A model generated the notes under the pieces. The model was not told the DNA's origin and did no database searches. It saw only the letters and a program-made list of their open reading frames with translations. A program made the translations under genes and the position numbers. From Entonaema liquescens (Eukaryota > Ascomycota > Sordariomycetes > Xylariales > Xylariaceae), in NCBI GenBank assembly GCA_902805475.1, contig CADCSX010000011.1, positions 1,366,001 through 1,430,000 on the forward strand: DNA of 64,000 nucleotides, read 5' to 3'. The first letter of the stretch is position 1; the number at the start of each line of letters is the position of its first letter. Below, in pieces: positions 51,469 to 61,500 of the stretch.

Positions 51469-53795
51469 ATGTCTTTAAGTGTCGGCGACAGCGCACGGCG
51501 CGGTCGTACTCCCTCCCCAGCACGCGCTAGCGAAGGTTACGACCGTCGTCGCGGCCGCGAAAGTTCCCCATCTTTGCTTGACGCCGTACGTATGCCATCC
51601 CCACCCGCTGGATACAGCTACGACGACTCAGCACCACGCCGCTCGTACCGCCCGGCTTCACCCACGGACGAGTCCAGCTACTATCGCACTAGCCGCAACT
51701 CTATCACATCGGAAGATGAGCGTCGCTATAGACGTAGCGAAGAGCGCGTGTCCAAGGGCGACAAGGATATGGTAGAATTGGCTCAGGATGCACTGCGACG
51801 AAGTGCCGATACGCTACTTCCTTCGAAATACTCGAATAGGTTGCGCGAGTCGGATAGCGATAAAGAGAGAAGAAAGGAAATCAAGAAGGAAAAATTAGAA
51901 GATGACTTAGCCTATGGTAGTGTTGTGCCCCCTCCTCCAACCACCAAATACTCTGGCGGTCATTCACCCTCACCTTCCGGTGGGTCTGGCTATCATGGGT
52001 CTGACCGGTGGGAGGAAGAAAGGGCCGGGGATAAGTTTAGATATCCTCGCGTCGACTCGGTATATACGCCACCACATTCTGATAGATCGGACAAGCAACG
52101 CCAGCGTGATTCTTATGGACTGGAGCTCAGGGCCTCGAGCGCGAGGGTCGTTGCTGCCGAGCCCGGCTTGGCTGCTCGCAGAGACCACTCCTCCAGGCCA
52201 CCAACTGGGCGGATGTCTACGTTGACTGTTAACACGGGACACCATGGCGCCTCGCTTTCTTTATCGAGCGCACCGCCATCACCACTCTTAGAATCTTACT
52301 ATGGAACCTACCAATCCATGTCGCCGATGCCATCACCGTTACTCCTTGCTGCGGATGATCCGAGAAGAAGCTCAGATATCATTGAGCCACTCTCACCGAA
52401 TATTTCTGACGGTGAGAGTAATGGCGATAAGAAACGACGCCGCGCCCGTTTCCACGACCCTGTCGATGATGCGGCACGTCTAGCTAAAGCCCTCAGGGGT
52501 GATCACTTACCTCCTGATACGGAACCACTGATTGAGATCTTGCCCGGAATGACCCATGAGCAGATTATGGAGTTACGCGTCGAATACAAGCGGCTCGTCA
52601 AGACCGGTCCCGAGCGTAAGGGCGTCAACGTTGCTAAGCATATCCGCGTTCGTCTAAAGGAAGAGGAGCCCGTCCTCATGAAGGCATGCTACACTGTCGC
52701 GCTCGGAAAATGGGAGTCAGAAGCGTACTGGGCAAACTTCTGGTACCACGGCGATAAGACGCGACGCGAGCTGTTGATTGAGAGCCTTATGGGGCGCTCC
52801 AACTACGAGATCTCCAAAATTAAAGAAGCCTTCTCGGATAAGAAGTACAAAGATTCGCTGACGCTATGTATGAAGACTGAACTGAAAGAGGACAAATTTA
52901 AGCGTGCAGTTCTCACGGTACTAGAAGAAAAGCGAATGGAAGATGTGGACGAGTACGGCCGCCGGCTACCCATCAATCATGAACAGGTGCAGGATGATGT
53001 CGAGGCTCTGTATAAAGCCATTCGCAGAGATATAGGCGGTGAATCCGCTATGATCCAAATAATTGTCTCAAGAAGCGACAACCACCTAAGAGAAATCCTT
53101 AGGCTCTATGAGAAGGTCGTCGGTGGTAATTTCGCTCGGGACGCATTGAAAAAGAGCGGGAACCTTGTGGTGAGTATTCGATTTCCCCCGTGCGAATAAG
53201 AGATACACTGCTAAACAAATTAATATAGGGCGAGCTCCTAGCTCATATTCTCAATGGCGTTATTAACAAGCCTGTTCGTGACGCACTTCTTCTCCACCAC
53301 GCCCTCACTGCTTCCAGAAAGGATGAACTGCGTCGTGAACTCCTCATCTCCCGACTCGTTCGTTTCCATTGGGACCGCCACCATATGGCGGCTATCAAAA
53401 AAGCTTACCGCGAACGCTACGGCGAGGAGCTAGCCGAAGCTGTAAAGGAAGGAACTAGCGGTAGATGGGGCTTGTTCTGCCAGCAGCTAGTTGTCACTCG
53501 CATGCCAGACGACGTGAAGAGCTTCGAGAAGGTCGAGGCCGTAAGAGAAATCAAGCGATCGGATCGGGAGAGGGAAGAGAGGATCAAGGAGAGAGAGCGC
53601 GAGATGGATCGCGAGAGTGAGGAGAGGGAACGAGAGGAGAGGCGTAGGCGCAAGGAAAAGGAAAGAGAAAAGGAGAAGGATAGAGAGCGGAGGAGGGAGA
53701 AAGAAAGAAGTGAAGGATTGCTTGTTGTGAAGGACCACAAGCACAGGGATAGAAGCCACAGTCGGGAGAGGAGCAGAAGCCGGGCACGGGAGTAG
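51469..53795 (+). CDS. anxC4: Annexin with long disordered N-terminus (fungal ANXC4-like)
   Basis: Annexin-fold protein; annexins bind acidic phospholipids and help membrane organisation. Exons 51469-53169 and 53229-53795, with a 59-nt intron (GTGAGT...ATATAG) at a codon boundary; 755 residues. Residues 1 to about 325 are Ser/Pro/Arg/Tyr-rich and probably disordered. Residues about 330-660 hold four annexin repeats: PLIEILPGMTHEQIMELRVE, then ELLIESLMGRSNYEISKIKE, then MIQIIVSRSDNHLREILRLY, then ELLISRLVRFHWDRHHMAAI. The GxGTD signature of type II calcium sites is missing (repeat 1 has RGDHLPPDTEPL), so calcium binding is probably weak or lost. The C-terminus is an Arg/Glu-rich, coiled-coil-like stretch ending in an RS-type tail (SHSRERSRSRARE). 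The layout matches the long fungal annexins called ANXC4 in Aspergillus; that assignment rests on recall of the architecture. Confidence 0.88.
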
Positions 53796-54717
53796 AGGGA
53801 ATTTCAGGACGAGCTGAATATCGATTTATTAACGAAGCTAAGCTACACACAGCGACGCTATGATAAAGAATGATGGAACGATGATAAAGATTAACGAAGA
53901 TTGAATTGGGGGATGTAATAGGGTTCTATCTAATAATCCAGCAAGACGATATATATGGATAAACTGTGAAAGTATTTTATATAGAAGAGCCCAAAATATA
54001 GACCCGACATGACGAGAGACATTGTATGCCCTAAATACCCTGCTTTGATCCCCTTTCTTAGGGCTCGTATGACCTGTCCGGTGCCGGACAGATTTCATGT
54101 ACAGCAGAGCCAATGGAAACCGGAGGGTCGAGCAAGCAAGGGGTAAGTCACCAATTGAGCATGACTCCAAAAAAGCAGATGGATACCGGCAAGATCCCAT
54201 TCGACGGGTAGCAGTCTGGATGACGCTTGGTACGATGGCTGTGCTACCCGTGCTGTCTGGTATGGTGAGGCGTGAGGTATTAGGATAGATGGTCTTAGAA
54301 TGTAGCACGGTCATGGTATGTGGTATCGGGCGGGTAATACACTGCCATATCCCTCTACGTATATAAAAGGTGATAAACGTATAGTTAAGTAAAGGCCAGT
54401 TACTATACAGATCCCGGAGATAAGTGCATATAATATTATTGTTCACCGTAGTAAATATAGTTTATCTATATTAATATATTTACTTCACTATCCAGTTTCT
54501 AGCTCGGTCTTAATTGCTAGCTCCAGTACCTCCGTCTGCGTTTCGTACCGCCGTCCGGGAGGTCTCCCCAGGGGTGCCGTCGATATTGGATATCCAAGTT
54601 ACGACCCCTACTATCTTTCAATCATTCCTAGAATTGGCATTTCACTCTGTTTTACACTACGACTAGCTTTCGTCATTTCTGTAGGGTCCGCGAGATATTG
54701 GTCGGTAATGGTATGTT
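53796..54717. other. Intergenic stretch after the annexin gene
   Basis: About 900 bases. Holds a near-palindrome CTGTCCGGTGCCGGACAG (54074-54091). A 202-codon frame on the minus strand here is not accepted as a gene. Confidence 0.5.
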
Positions 54718-54719
54718 AT

Positions 54720-54727
54720 AAGGTATT
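54720..54727. repeat. Left target-site duplication of the MITE-like element
   Basis: AAGGTATT, repeated exactly at 55004-55011. The direct repeat extends to 11 bp (ATAAGGTATTA, 54718-54728 and 55002-55012) if overlap with the inverted repeats is allowed. Confidence 0.75.
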
Positions 54728-54760
54728 ATCCCTCGAGGACCTGAACAGGGGCCAAAAACT
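54728..54760 (+). repeat. Left terminal inverted repeat
   Basis: 33 bp, perfect reverse complement of 54971-55003. The palindromic core CCTCGAGG makes each end itself partly self-complementary. Confidence 0.95.
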
Positions 54761-54970
54761 AGCGCTTCACAGACCATCACTAGTCTGATCGCTCGACGTA
54801 TCAAAAAGCAATATAAAATAGCTTCTCCGTTAAATATGTTTATGCTTTAGGAATTTGTTTAGAATTTGGCCTATGCTCACGATCAATTATAGAAATTAGC
54901 CATTCAAGTTACGTCCCGACTCAGATCTGGACAACAACGGCTGGTAGCGAGACTTGGCTTTTATGGGTCA

Positions 54971-55003
54971 AGTTTTTGGCCCCTGTTCAGGTCCTCGAGG
55001 GAT
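54971..55003 (-). repeat. Right terminal inverted repeat
   Basis: 33 bp, perfect reverse complement of 54728-54760. Confidence 0.95.
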
Positions 55004-55011
55004 AAGGTATT
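55004..55011. repeat. Right target-site duplication of the MITE-like element
   Basis: AAGGTATT, identical to 54720-54727; ends 21 bp before the last base of the carB stop codon. Confidence 0.75.
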
Positions 55012-55032
55012 AACCCCCCTCAGCGCGAACGC

Positions 55033-56869
55033 TTACACCCCCGAAGCTGGTAAGATCCTCTCTCCTGCGGGATACACATACCACAATACCCACGCCACAG
55101 ACACCAACACATAGAAATTCACCACCCACTGCAACGCCGAGAAGAAGTTTCGACTTCCTGGCCGTATCCTGTCGAGCGGACTAGTCCTCTCGTTCTGCGG
55201 CACACCCCGATCCATATCCACATCCATATCCTCCGCCGCATTCCCCCGCCGCCACGGCACCCGCACCGCAAAGTCATCTAGGATCTGCTCGGCGGTGATC
55301 TTCGCGCCGGCGAGCGCGATCGGCACCCCGGTGCCGGGGTGCGTGCTGGCGCCGACGAAGTACGCGTTGGCCAGCCCCCGCGCGCGCGTTCCCGGCCGGA
55401 ACGCTAGCACGTTGAAGAACCCGTGGCCCAGCCCCAGGATCGACCCCTTGTCCAGGTTGAACTTGTGCTCCCACGCCGCCGGGTCGTTGACCATCTCGTG
55501 CGTGATGAGCTCGGCGAGGGGCGCGCACCCCGTGCGCGCGGATATCGTCGATAGCACGGCCCGCCGCGCCCGGTCTATGAGGCCCGGCCAGTCCTGGTCG
55601 CGGGACAGGCCTCCTGCGCTCTGGGGCTCGGCGAAACCTTTCGATTCCGGAAGGTGGCCCACGGGGACGAGCACGACGACCGAGTCGCGGCCTTTGGGGC
55701 CGCGCTGCTGTCGATTCGGCTGGGCACGTTGACGTAGAAGCTTGGTTCTTCGGGAAGCGATTGCCGGTCAAAAATGGCATCAAATGATTCGCGGTACTCG
55801 TCTGCGAGGAAGATGTTATGCGTCTGCAATTCCGGAACCGTGCGATCCAGACTCCAATAGAATGATATCGAGCTACACGAACCATCTTTCTTCCTGAGGG
55901 ATTTGCCGTAGCTCTGTATCTTCGTCGTCTGCGGGAACAGATTCGAATAGGCGTAGACGAGATCGGCGTTAACTACCACCACGTCTGCCTCCAGGATCTC
56001 GCCTGTTTCCAACCGCACCCCTCGCGCCGTTTTCCCGTCCGCGCTCACGACAACTTGCTGGACAGGCGTGTTCAGTCGATACTCAACCCCCATCCTCTCG
56101 CCAACCCTCACAAGCGCCGCCAGGACGGCATGGAAGCCCCCACGGGGGTACCAGATGCCCTCGGCGAGCTCCGTGTACTGGAGCAGGGAGTACGTGGCCG
56201 GGGCGTCGAAGGGCGACATGCCCATGTACATGGTGGCAAAAGTAAACACGCGCCTCAGCCTCTCGGACCAGAAGTACTTGCTGGCGCGTCCCCAGACGCG
56301 ATGCAAAGGGTGGAGTTTCAGGCCCGTGAGCACGAAGTGCGGGACGAGCAAATTCCAGAAACTCGAGAAGTTCCGGTGCAGCACCTCGCTGACGCTCAGC
56401 TCGTAGTGCTGGTGCGCTTCCCGCAGCCACGCGAGGTACCGGTCGAACCCGTGCTTGCCCTCCCACCGCTCGATCTGCGTCTTCATGCGCGCGAGGTCCG
56501 TCGACAGCTCGAAGCTCCCGCCGTCCGCGAACCATACCTTGTAGTTCGTCGGGCAGCGGAGGAGCTCTACGCCCTCGGCTTCGAGAGTCGTGTCTAGGTC
56601 GCGGAACGCCTCCCGGAAGAGCTTAGGTAGAAGCAAGAGAGACGGCCCTTGGTCGAAGCGGTGTCCCTCGTGGAATAGTAGACTACATCTTCCGCCGGTG
56701 AACGAGTTCTTCTCCAGCACGGTTACAGAAAACCCGGCTTTCGCTAACCGAGCTGCCGTGGCAATGCCGCCAGCACCGGCTCCTAAGATAATGTTAGCGG
56801 AGTGCTTACACGATGATGTATATAGTTTACTGACCAACGACAATAGCTCGTTTTCTACTTATCTTAGAC
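55033..56869 (-). CDS. carB: Phytoene desaturase (AL-1/CarB type), one-base frameshift
   Basis: FAD-dependent, membrane-associated enzyme that introduces several double bonds into phytoene on the route to lycopene, torulene or neurosporaxanthin. Exons on the minus strand are 56869-56833 and 56782-55033; the 50-nt intron (GTCAGT...CTTAG) splits a Gly codon of the dinucleotide-binding motif AIVVGAGAGGIATAARLAKA. Other marks are EKNSFTGGRCSLLFHEGHRF, DQGPSLLLLPKLFR, the C-terminal ANAYFVGASTHPGTGVPIAL, and a final membrane segment near YVLVSVAWVLWYVYPAGE. The frame breaks at 55691-55699 (CCCCAAAGG on the coding strand): the reading switches after SAAPK to RDSVVVLVPVGHLPE. Adding one base restores 595 residues, the usual length of AL-1. 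GC content and third-position GC are strikingly high in the 3' half. Divided from carRA by 960 bp; same strand. Confidence 0.96.
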
Positions 56870-57829
56870 ATATCTTCACTCTCGGCGCGATGCTCGACAA
56901 GAATATGTGAACAGATTAAAATTACTTCGGAAGAGAAGCTTCAGGGTTCGCCAACTTATACCTATGATGAAGCCAAGTCTATCCAAAGCTTAATATGGAA
57001 ACACAAGATTGGTGAAGCCGGGGTTGGTAGAATGATATATTAGGTACATAGCCACATACCTATTACCTAGACGTAAGGAGAACCGATTTATACAATACCT
57101 CTAAGACAAAATGTAACTAAGTATCACATGTCGATACGTTCAGCGACCCGATAGCCCGGAACAGGTGGCGTTTCCAGGCGATCCGATCGGTAATCTCACC
57201 GTAGCATGGGAATCAAAGCAGCGTGGCCACTTTCCCATACGATCTCAACCCATTGTTGTTATGGTTCGCATCGCCCAGGGGGAATACCGACTACGCTAAG
57301 ACAAAATAGTCCCGAGCCATATATGTATAAAGAATGCTGGGCCCGGCATAATGATTCATCATCATCAATAATCCACAAGTGCGAGGTTAATAGGAGGCGT
57401 TTCCTAGCGTATTCGGGAAATTCGTAACCCGCAACTCTATTTACGTATAACTCGTCCGATAGATGCGAATCTTTTGAGTTTTCGCCTAAGTCAGTGAGAT
57501 AGAAGATGAGTCTAGTTAGTACGAAAGGGTGTGGGTTTGTTTCTTTTAAGCTTATTAATAAATATTAGAGAGTAGATTGCAAGAATTACGATATCCTAAA
57601 GTTTCATTAACAGCCGTGAAATACTCTCATGAATTCTACCGCACAATAAGTAGTATCTTTACTGAAAGTCAGGGTTCAGGTGTGAAGACGGTCTGCGTCT
57701 ACACTACTATTCTAAATACTTAAATATCATGCCAATGTCGCCTATCCAAATGATAAATAGTTTCTCATATCCGATTAGAATAATATAAAAGAAATGGGAA
57801 AAAATCGAAAATATATAGCCGAACAATCG
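56870..57829. other. carB upstream region
   Basis: 960 bp between the carRA stop and the carB start, both genes reading leftwards. It must contain the carRA 3' end and the carB promoter. A double GATC site lies at 57179-57190. The 73-codon + strand frame at 57206-57427 shows no domain and is not called. Confidence 0.6.
57179..57190 (-). promoter_or_regulatory. Candidate light-responsive (White Collar-type) element
   Basis: CGATCCGATCGG contains GATCC and CGATC overlapping by one base, close to the published Neurospora light-element form GATNC-CGATN. It is 310 bp upstream of the carB start codon. Photoinduction of carB orthologues through White Collar proteins is well established in Neurospora and Fusarium. 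Binding here is inferred. Confidence 0.35.
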
Positions 57830-59753
57830 CTATGCAACCGAAAGATTCTTCCATGCAACCCATATTCGTCTTGATCGCGGGACCGTCGCTCGCCCTTTAC
57901 GAGTTTTTGAAGGTACGCCGGTTCTTTCTCGTAGAACCCGGCCTATCTCCATGTAACTCTCAACAGCTACGATTAGAGGGCCGCGAACTGCGTGAGGAAG
58001 CACGTTCATAGTCTCTCGCGATCGCTCATATTCCTTGAATGCCCAGTCTAGCAGCTTCTGTCTGAGCCTTTCAACTTTCGGCTGTTTCGGGTCTTTTATA
58101 ACATCCTGGGGAGTCAGATCCTCCTGCTTTAGCCAATTCGAGGGTAGATATACCCGGCCTATTTCAGCATCTACTAGGATATCACGAGCAATATTGACAT
58201 ATTGCAATGCATGTCCCATCGTTTGAGCGGCAATCGCCAGAATGGATTCCTCGTCGTTTGAAAGTTTCACGGCGCTATGGTGAAATACTAGCCTTAGACA
58301 CAATTCCCCAACAGTACTCGCCACGCGGTGCGCGTAAAGTTCAAGGTCCGCTTCATCTTGAATAGGGAACCGTCTAGCCTGCTGATGAGAATTAGTCCCA
58401 CCAAAAGAAAGGTCCATCTTGAACCCTTCTAAAAGCTCATAGAATGGCTTGCTTGGGAGAAGCTTAGTAGGCAATAGTGTCAGCGCCGATCTTGCTGATC
58501 CCGGGAAGTTTTCCTGTACAAAATCATTAATAATACGCATCGAAGATGGCGGCGCGTCACCCGAGCCATACGCATGATCAAGGTACTTTGTCAGCTTCTT
58601 GATCCATACTATAGCGTCACTTTCCGTATGTGATACGTCTATCAGATCATCTGCTACCCTGCAGAAGGAGTATCTGGAAATAATTAATAAATTGATATAA
58701 TAGGGCAGAATATAGAGTGCCTTCTACTCACAGAAGTACTAGATCGATGCGAAGCCGCCCAGGAAAAACTGAGCTAGCCAGGTAGAAACTCCTGCTCTTT
58801 CGTCGCAGTGTCCGGACGGCCTCTCTAATGCCCTTTACCCGTACCATTTCATACTTCATAGGGTCAAGCAGGATGGCTTGGACGAGGAGGGTTGGAGGAG
58901 GCGTCTCTGGTATAACGGGGAATAGCTCAGGGAAAGTGTATAGAACTGCCAGTCCTCTGTCAAAAGCCACCAAGCCAAATATAATTAAGGCGTTAGTAAA
59001 GAGGAAGAACACGGCCTCCTCTATCTCTAGGCTGCCCCAGAGGCACCAGCCGAGCTTTGTTCCAGATTCGATAGCCCATGTTCCGCGTCCTAGGGCAAGC
59101 TCGTCGACAATCCACAAGTACAGAGTCGGTATAAGGATTGGGAGTACAATACAGGCAGGTGGCAGTCCGATCAAGAAATAGCCCGAGAGTGACCATGTAA
59201 GAAGTAGAACAGGACAAGCCCAAATTAAGATGAGGCCGAGGTATGTCCCCTGGCCCCCGGTCTTAACAAGTGAGATGCTGGTGATGATCAACCCTACCAG
59301 AAGAATTTGACCTGCCGTACGTATCCGTCTGGACTTAAGTGAAGAGTCATATTTGTTCGTAAGGAATTGGGCATGAAGAACAGGCTTATTTAGCAAGATG
59401 TAGAGCATAGACGTAATGTAAGTCTGTATAGCGAAGAAGAATAATTCCTCGACCGGGATTCCAAAAAGACACGGTCCGGCTATCGCATCAGGGGGGTATG
59501 TCCAAACGCCATGACGTATTAGATACGAATCCCAGGGAAGTGTTGCAAAGAAAGCCACTAATATCAGTGTGAATGTTTTATACAGGTCAAGCTTTGTGAG
59601 AAGTGGCTTTAGAATGAAAGTAAGAAGACAAGCTGGTGGTATGGTGTACTTGAGATGTCTGCTTGAAGAATCAGCTTCGTCCTTTTTCGAAGAGATATCC
59701 CCATCTGTAAAGGATTCATGTAGTACTTACACGAAGGCGTAGTCATATGCCAT
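57830..59753 (-). CDS. carRA: Bifunctional lycopene cyclase/phytoene synthase (AL-2/CarRA type)
   Basis: Membrane enzyme that condenses two geranylgeranyl diphosphates to phytoene (C-terminal domain) and cyclises lycopene-type ends (N-terminal domain). Exons on the minus strand: 59753-59731, 59658-58732, 58673-57830, with introns of 72 nt (GTAAGT...CAG) and 58 nt (GTGAGT...TTCCAG); 597 residues, close to AL-2. The tiny first exon gives MAYDYAFV, completed by HLKYTIPPACLL. The cyclase half (about 1-240) has multiple membrane segments and paired motifs FGIPVEELFFF and WGSLEIEEAVFFLF. The synthase half has SRSFYLASSVFP, the Asp-rich YSFCRVADDLIDVS (first prenyl-PP/Mg site, spanning intron 2) and QYVNIARDILVDAEIGRVYL (second site). 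All key residues are present. Third codon positions are AT-rich, unlike carB. Divergent from the thioesterase gene. Confidence 0.97.
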
Positions 59754-60545
59754 AGCTAGCTCCAGGCCTTATGGTAGGGGTTTCGACGCGTATATACAGC
59801 TAAGAGTGCAGTCGGCCAACATAGCGCGTTGCAACGATGATAAAGTTTAGTTATGAAATAACCATTAAGGTGGGTTTAAGGTAGAAATAGCTTCGTCAAG
59901 CGGCCAGAGGTAAAATTGTGACAATCCATGTTAACTTCGGACTTCCGAATTATATATAGCACGTAACACAACGATGAGTTGTTGATTAGACATTGTTGGT
60001 TTGACAGCATATCAGATGCTTATTGTATGAGATCATAGACTTTTGGTTTGGTTAGGTGATGCTAGTGTGGCTTATAAGAATGAGGGATGATAGTTGTAAA
60101 ATAATAGAATTCCTACGATCGCCGGGAGTACTAGCAGGATTAATAGGAGGGTGGCTACCTTACATGGCTGGCTTCCTCACTTATAACAGGCTCAACAATG
60201 CAAGGAAGCTGGGTTCCCGAGATGGCGCTAAATCATGCAAGATCTTAGTGGGGTCGATAGGTACCAAGCCAAGTTCCTTCCCCTGAACAGCCTCTGACAG
60301 CCCAGTAGAAATTCCAATAATTACGTAATATAGGACCCGAGAGGTAAATCAATCGAACCAATCAATTTTGTGATTCGGATTTGGGCTTGGGCTGGTTATG
60401 GTTATGGTTACATTCAACCAAGATCTGTCTCACTCCTACGCCGCAAGAGCCTCAATTCAAACTGCAACCCCGTATAATTATCTTCCTTCCTTTGTCGAGA
60501 AACTAATACTACTAGAAGCAAGCATATGAGTTAGGCCACCTCATA
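59754..60545. promoter_or_regulatory. Divergent promoter region of carRA and thioesterase
   Basis: 792 bp between the carRA start (reading left) and the thioesterase start (reading right). Contains scattered single GATC sites (for example CTACGATCGCCGG near 60114) but no clear double light element. The open frame at 60056-60286 is not supported as a gene. Confidence 0.45.
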
Positions 60546-61500
60546 ATGCTTGCTGGTGGTCCTCGAGCCTCGCAGATTTGCCTGCGGGCGACCGCGTCGG
60601 CGAGGCTCATCCAACTTTCTCGTCCAACAATACGACTCTACCGCGCCGCAACACCGGCGCCGTCGCCATCGCGATTACTCCCCCGATTTACTTCCAGATC
60701 CTTCACTCTTTCGCAACGACGCTTCGCCGAACCCCAAAACTCCGTCGCAACCGCCACAGCCACCGCGACAACCCCAGTTCCACCCGAACAGCCCCCATCC
60801 ACCAAACCCCGCCGCCGCCGTCGGGGCGTCTACTACTCCGCCGTCTTCCTGCTCATCGGGATATCCATCGGCACCCTGATCCGGCTCTCCCTCGCGCCGC
60901 CCCTCCGTACCCGCACGGCTCCCCGCAGGACGAATACCATGTCTCCAAGATCCGGGCCGAGGGTCCGCCCTGCCGCTCGTGCACAGGCTAGCCGGCGACC
61001 CGACCTGGAAGTCGTGGGACGCGTACTCGGGCGCGCAGTCCACGGCCGTCGTACAGTCGCGCCTGACCTCGGGACCATTAGGCGGGTCCCACGGCCTCCC
61101 GTTCCAGCGCGTGTTCCGCAACACGAGGACCAACGAGGTCATCAGCGTCGTGTACCTCGGCGCCGCGACCGCCGGGTGGCCGGGCGTCGTACATGGCGGC
61201 GCACTGGCGACGCTGCTGGACGAGAGTTTGGTCCGCTGCGCTGTGCTGCTGTTCCCCGCGCGCACGGGTGTGACTGCTCGCCTCGAGCTCCAGTATCGTG
61301 CGCCTACGCTGACTTCTGGTTTCTACGTTATCCGCGCTCGACCGATGATTCGCGAGGGAGAGGACCCGTCTAAGAGCGACCGGAAGATGTGGGTCGAAGG
61401 CACCCTGGAGACACTTCATGGAAAGATTTGCGTCGAGGCCAAGGCCTTGGCTGTTGTGCCCAAAGGGGTTAAGCTAAAGCCCCTTGTCGAGGAATTCTAG
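60546..61500 (+). CDS. Membrane-anchored hotdog-fold thioesterase (two one-base frameshifts)
   Basis: Acyl-CoA thioesterase of the PaaI/THEM4-like hotdog superfamily; substrate unknown. The first 90 residues are Arg/Ser/Ala-rich without acids, like a mitochondrial presequence, followed by one hydrophobic segment (about 95-115, YYSAVFLLIGISIGTLIRLS). The catalytic domain contains PGVVHGGALATLLDES, the hotdog signature with HGG and an acidic residue, then TARLELQYRAPT and a C-terminal LETLHGKICVEAKALAV strand. Reading shifts frame twice: near the CCCC run 60900-60903 and near 60961-60971 (GGGTCCGCCC). Adding one base at each point gives a continuous 318-residue protein (linking GSPQDEYHVSKIRAEG to LPLVHRLAGDPTWKSWDAY). 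No GT-AG intron explains either shift. Very GC-rich. Not known as part of carotenoid synthesis. Confidence 0.85.

Larger units (their letters stand above)
54728..55003. mobile_element. MITE-like element with perfect 33-bp terminal inverted repeats
   Basis: A 276-bp non-coding element. Its ends, 54728-54760 and 54971-55003, are exact reverse complements over 33 bp (outer end ATCCCTCGAGGACC, inner end GGCCAAAAACT). It is flanked by AAGGTATT on both sides, an 8-bp target-site duplication. The boundary is ambiguous because the inverted and direct repeats overlap: the duplication is 10 bp with 32-bp ends, 8 with 33, 6 with 34, or 4 with 35. Eight bp would suit a hAT-derived element and nine to eleven a Mutator-like one. 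The interior codes for nothing, so movement would need a transposase from elsewhere. Identical ends suggest recent insertion. It sits about 20 bp downstream of the carB stop codon, probably inside the carB 3' UTR. Confidence 0.85.

Noticed and set aside
53838..54446. 202-codon open frame on the minus strand
   Set aside because: No domain, unusual composition, no start or promoter support, and it overlaps the probable annexin 3' UTR. Its length is explained by chance in moderately AT-rich sequence.
55274..55885. 203-codon Arg/Pro-rich minus-strand frame overlapping carB
   Set aside because: Third-frame shadow of carB; the composition (Arg/Ala/Gly/Pro) is typical of GC-rich off-frame reading.
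56055..56597. 180-codon open frame on the + strand inside carB
   Set aside because: Antisense shadow of the GC-rich phytoene desaturase exon; strong GC3 on one strand removes stop codons on the other.
60675..61265. 196-codon minus-strand frame opposite the thioesterase
   Set aside because: Antisense shadow of a GC-rich coding region; no family features.
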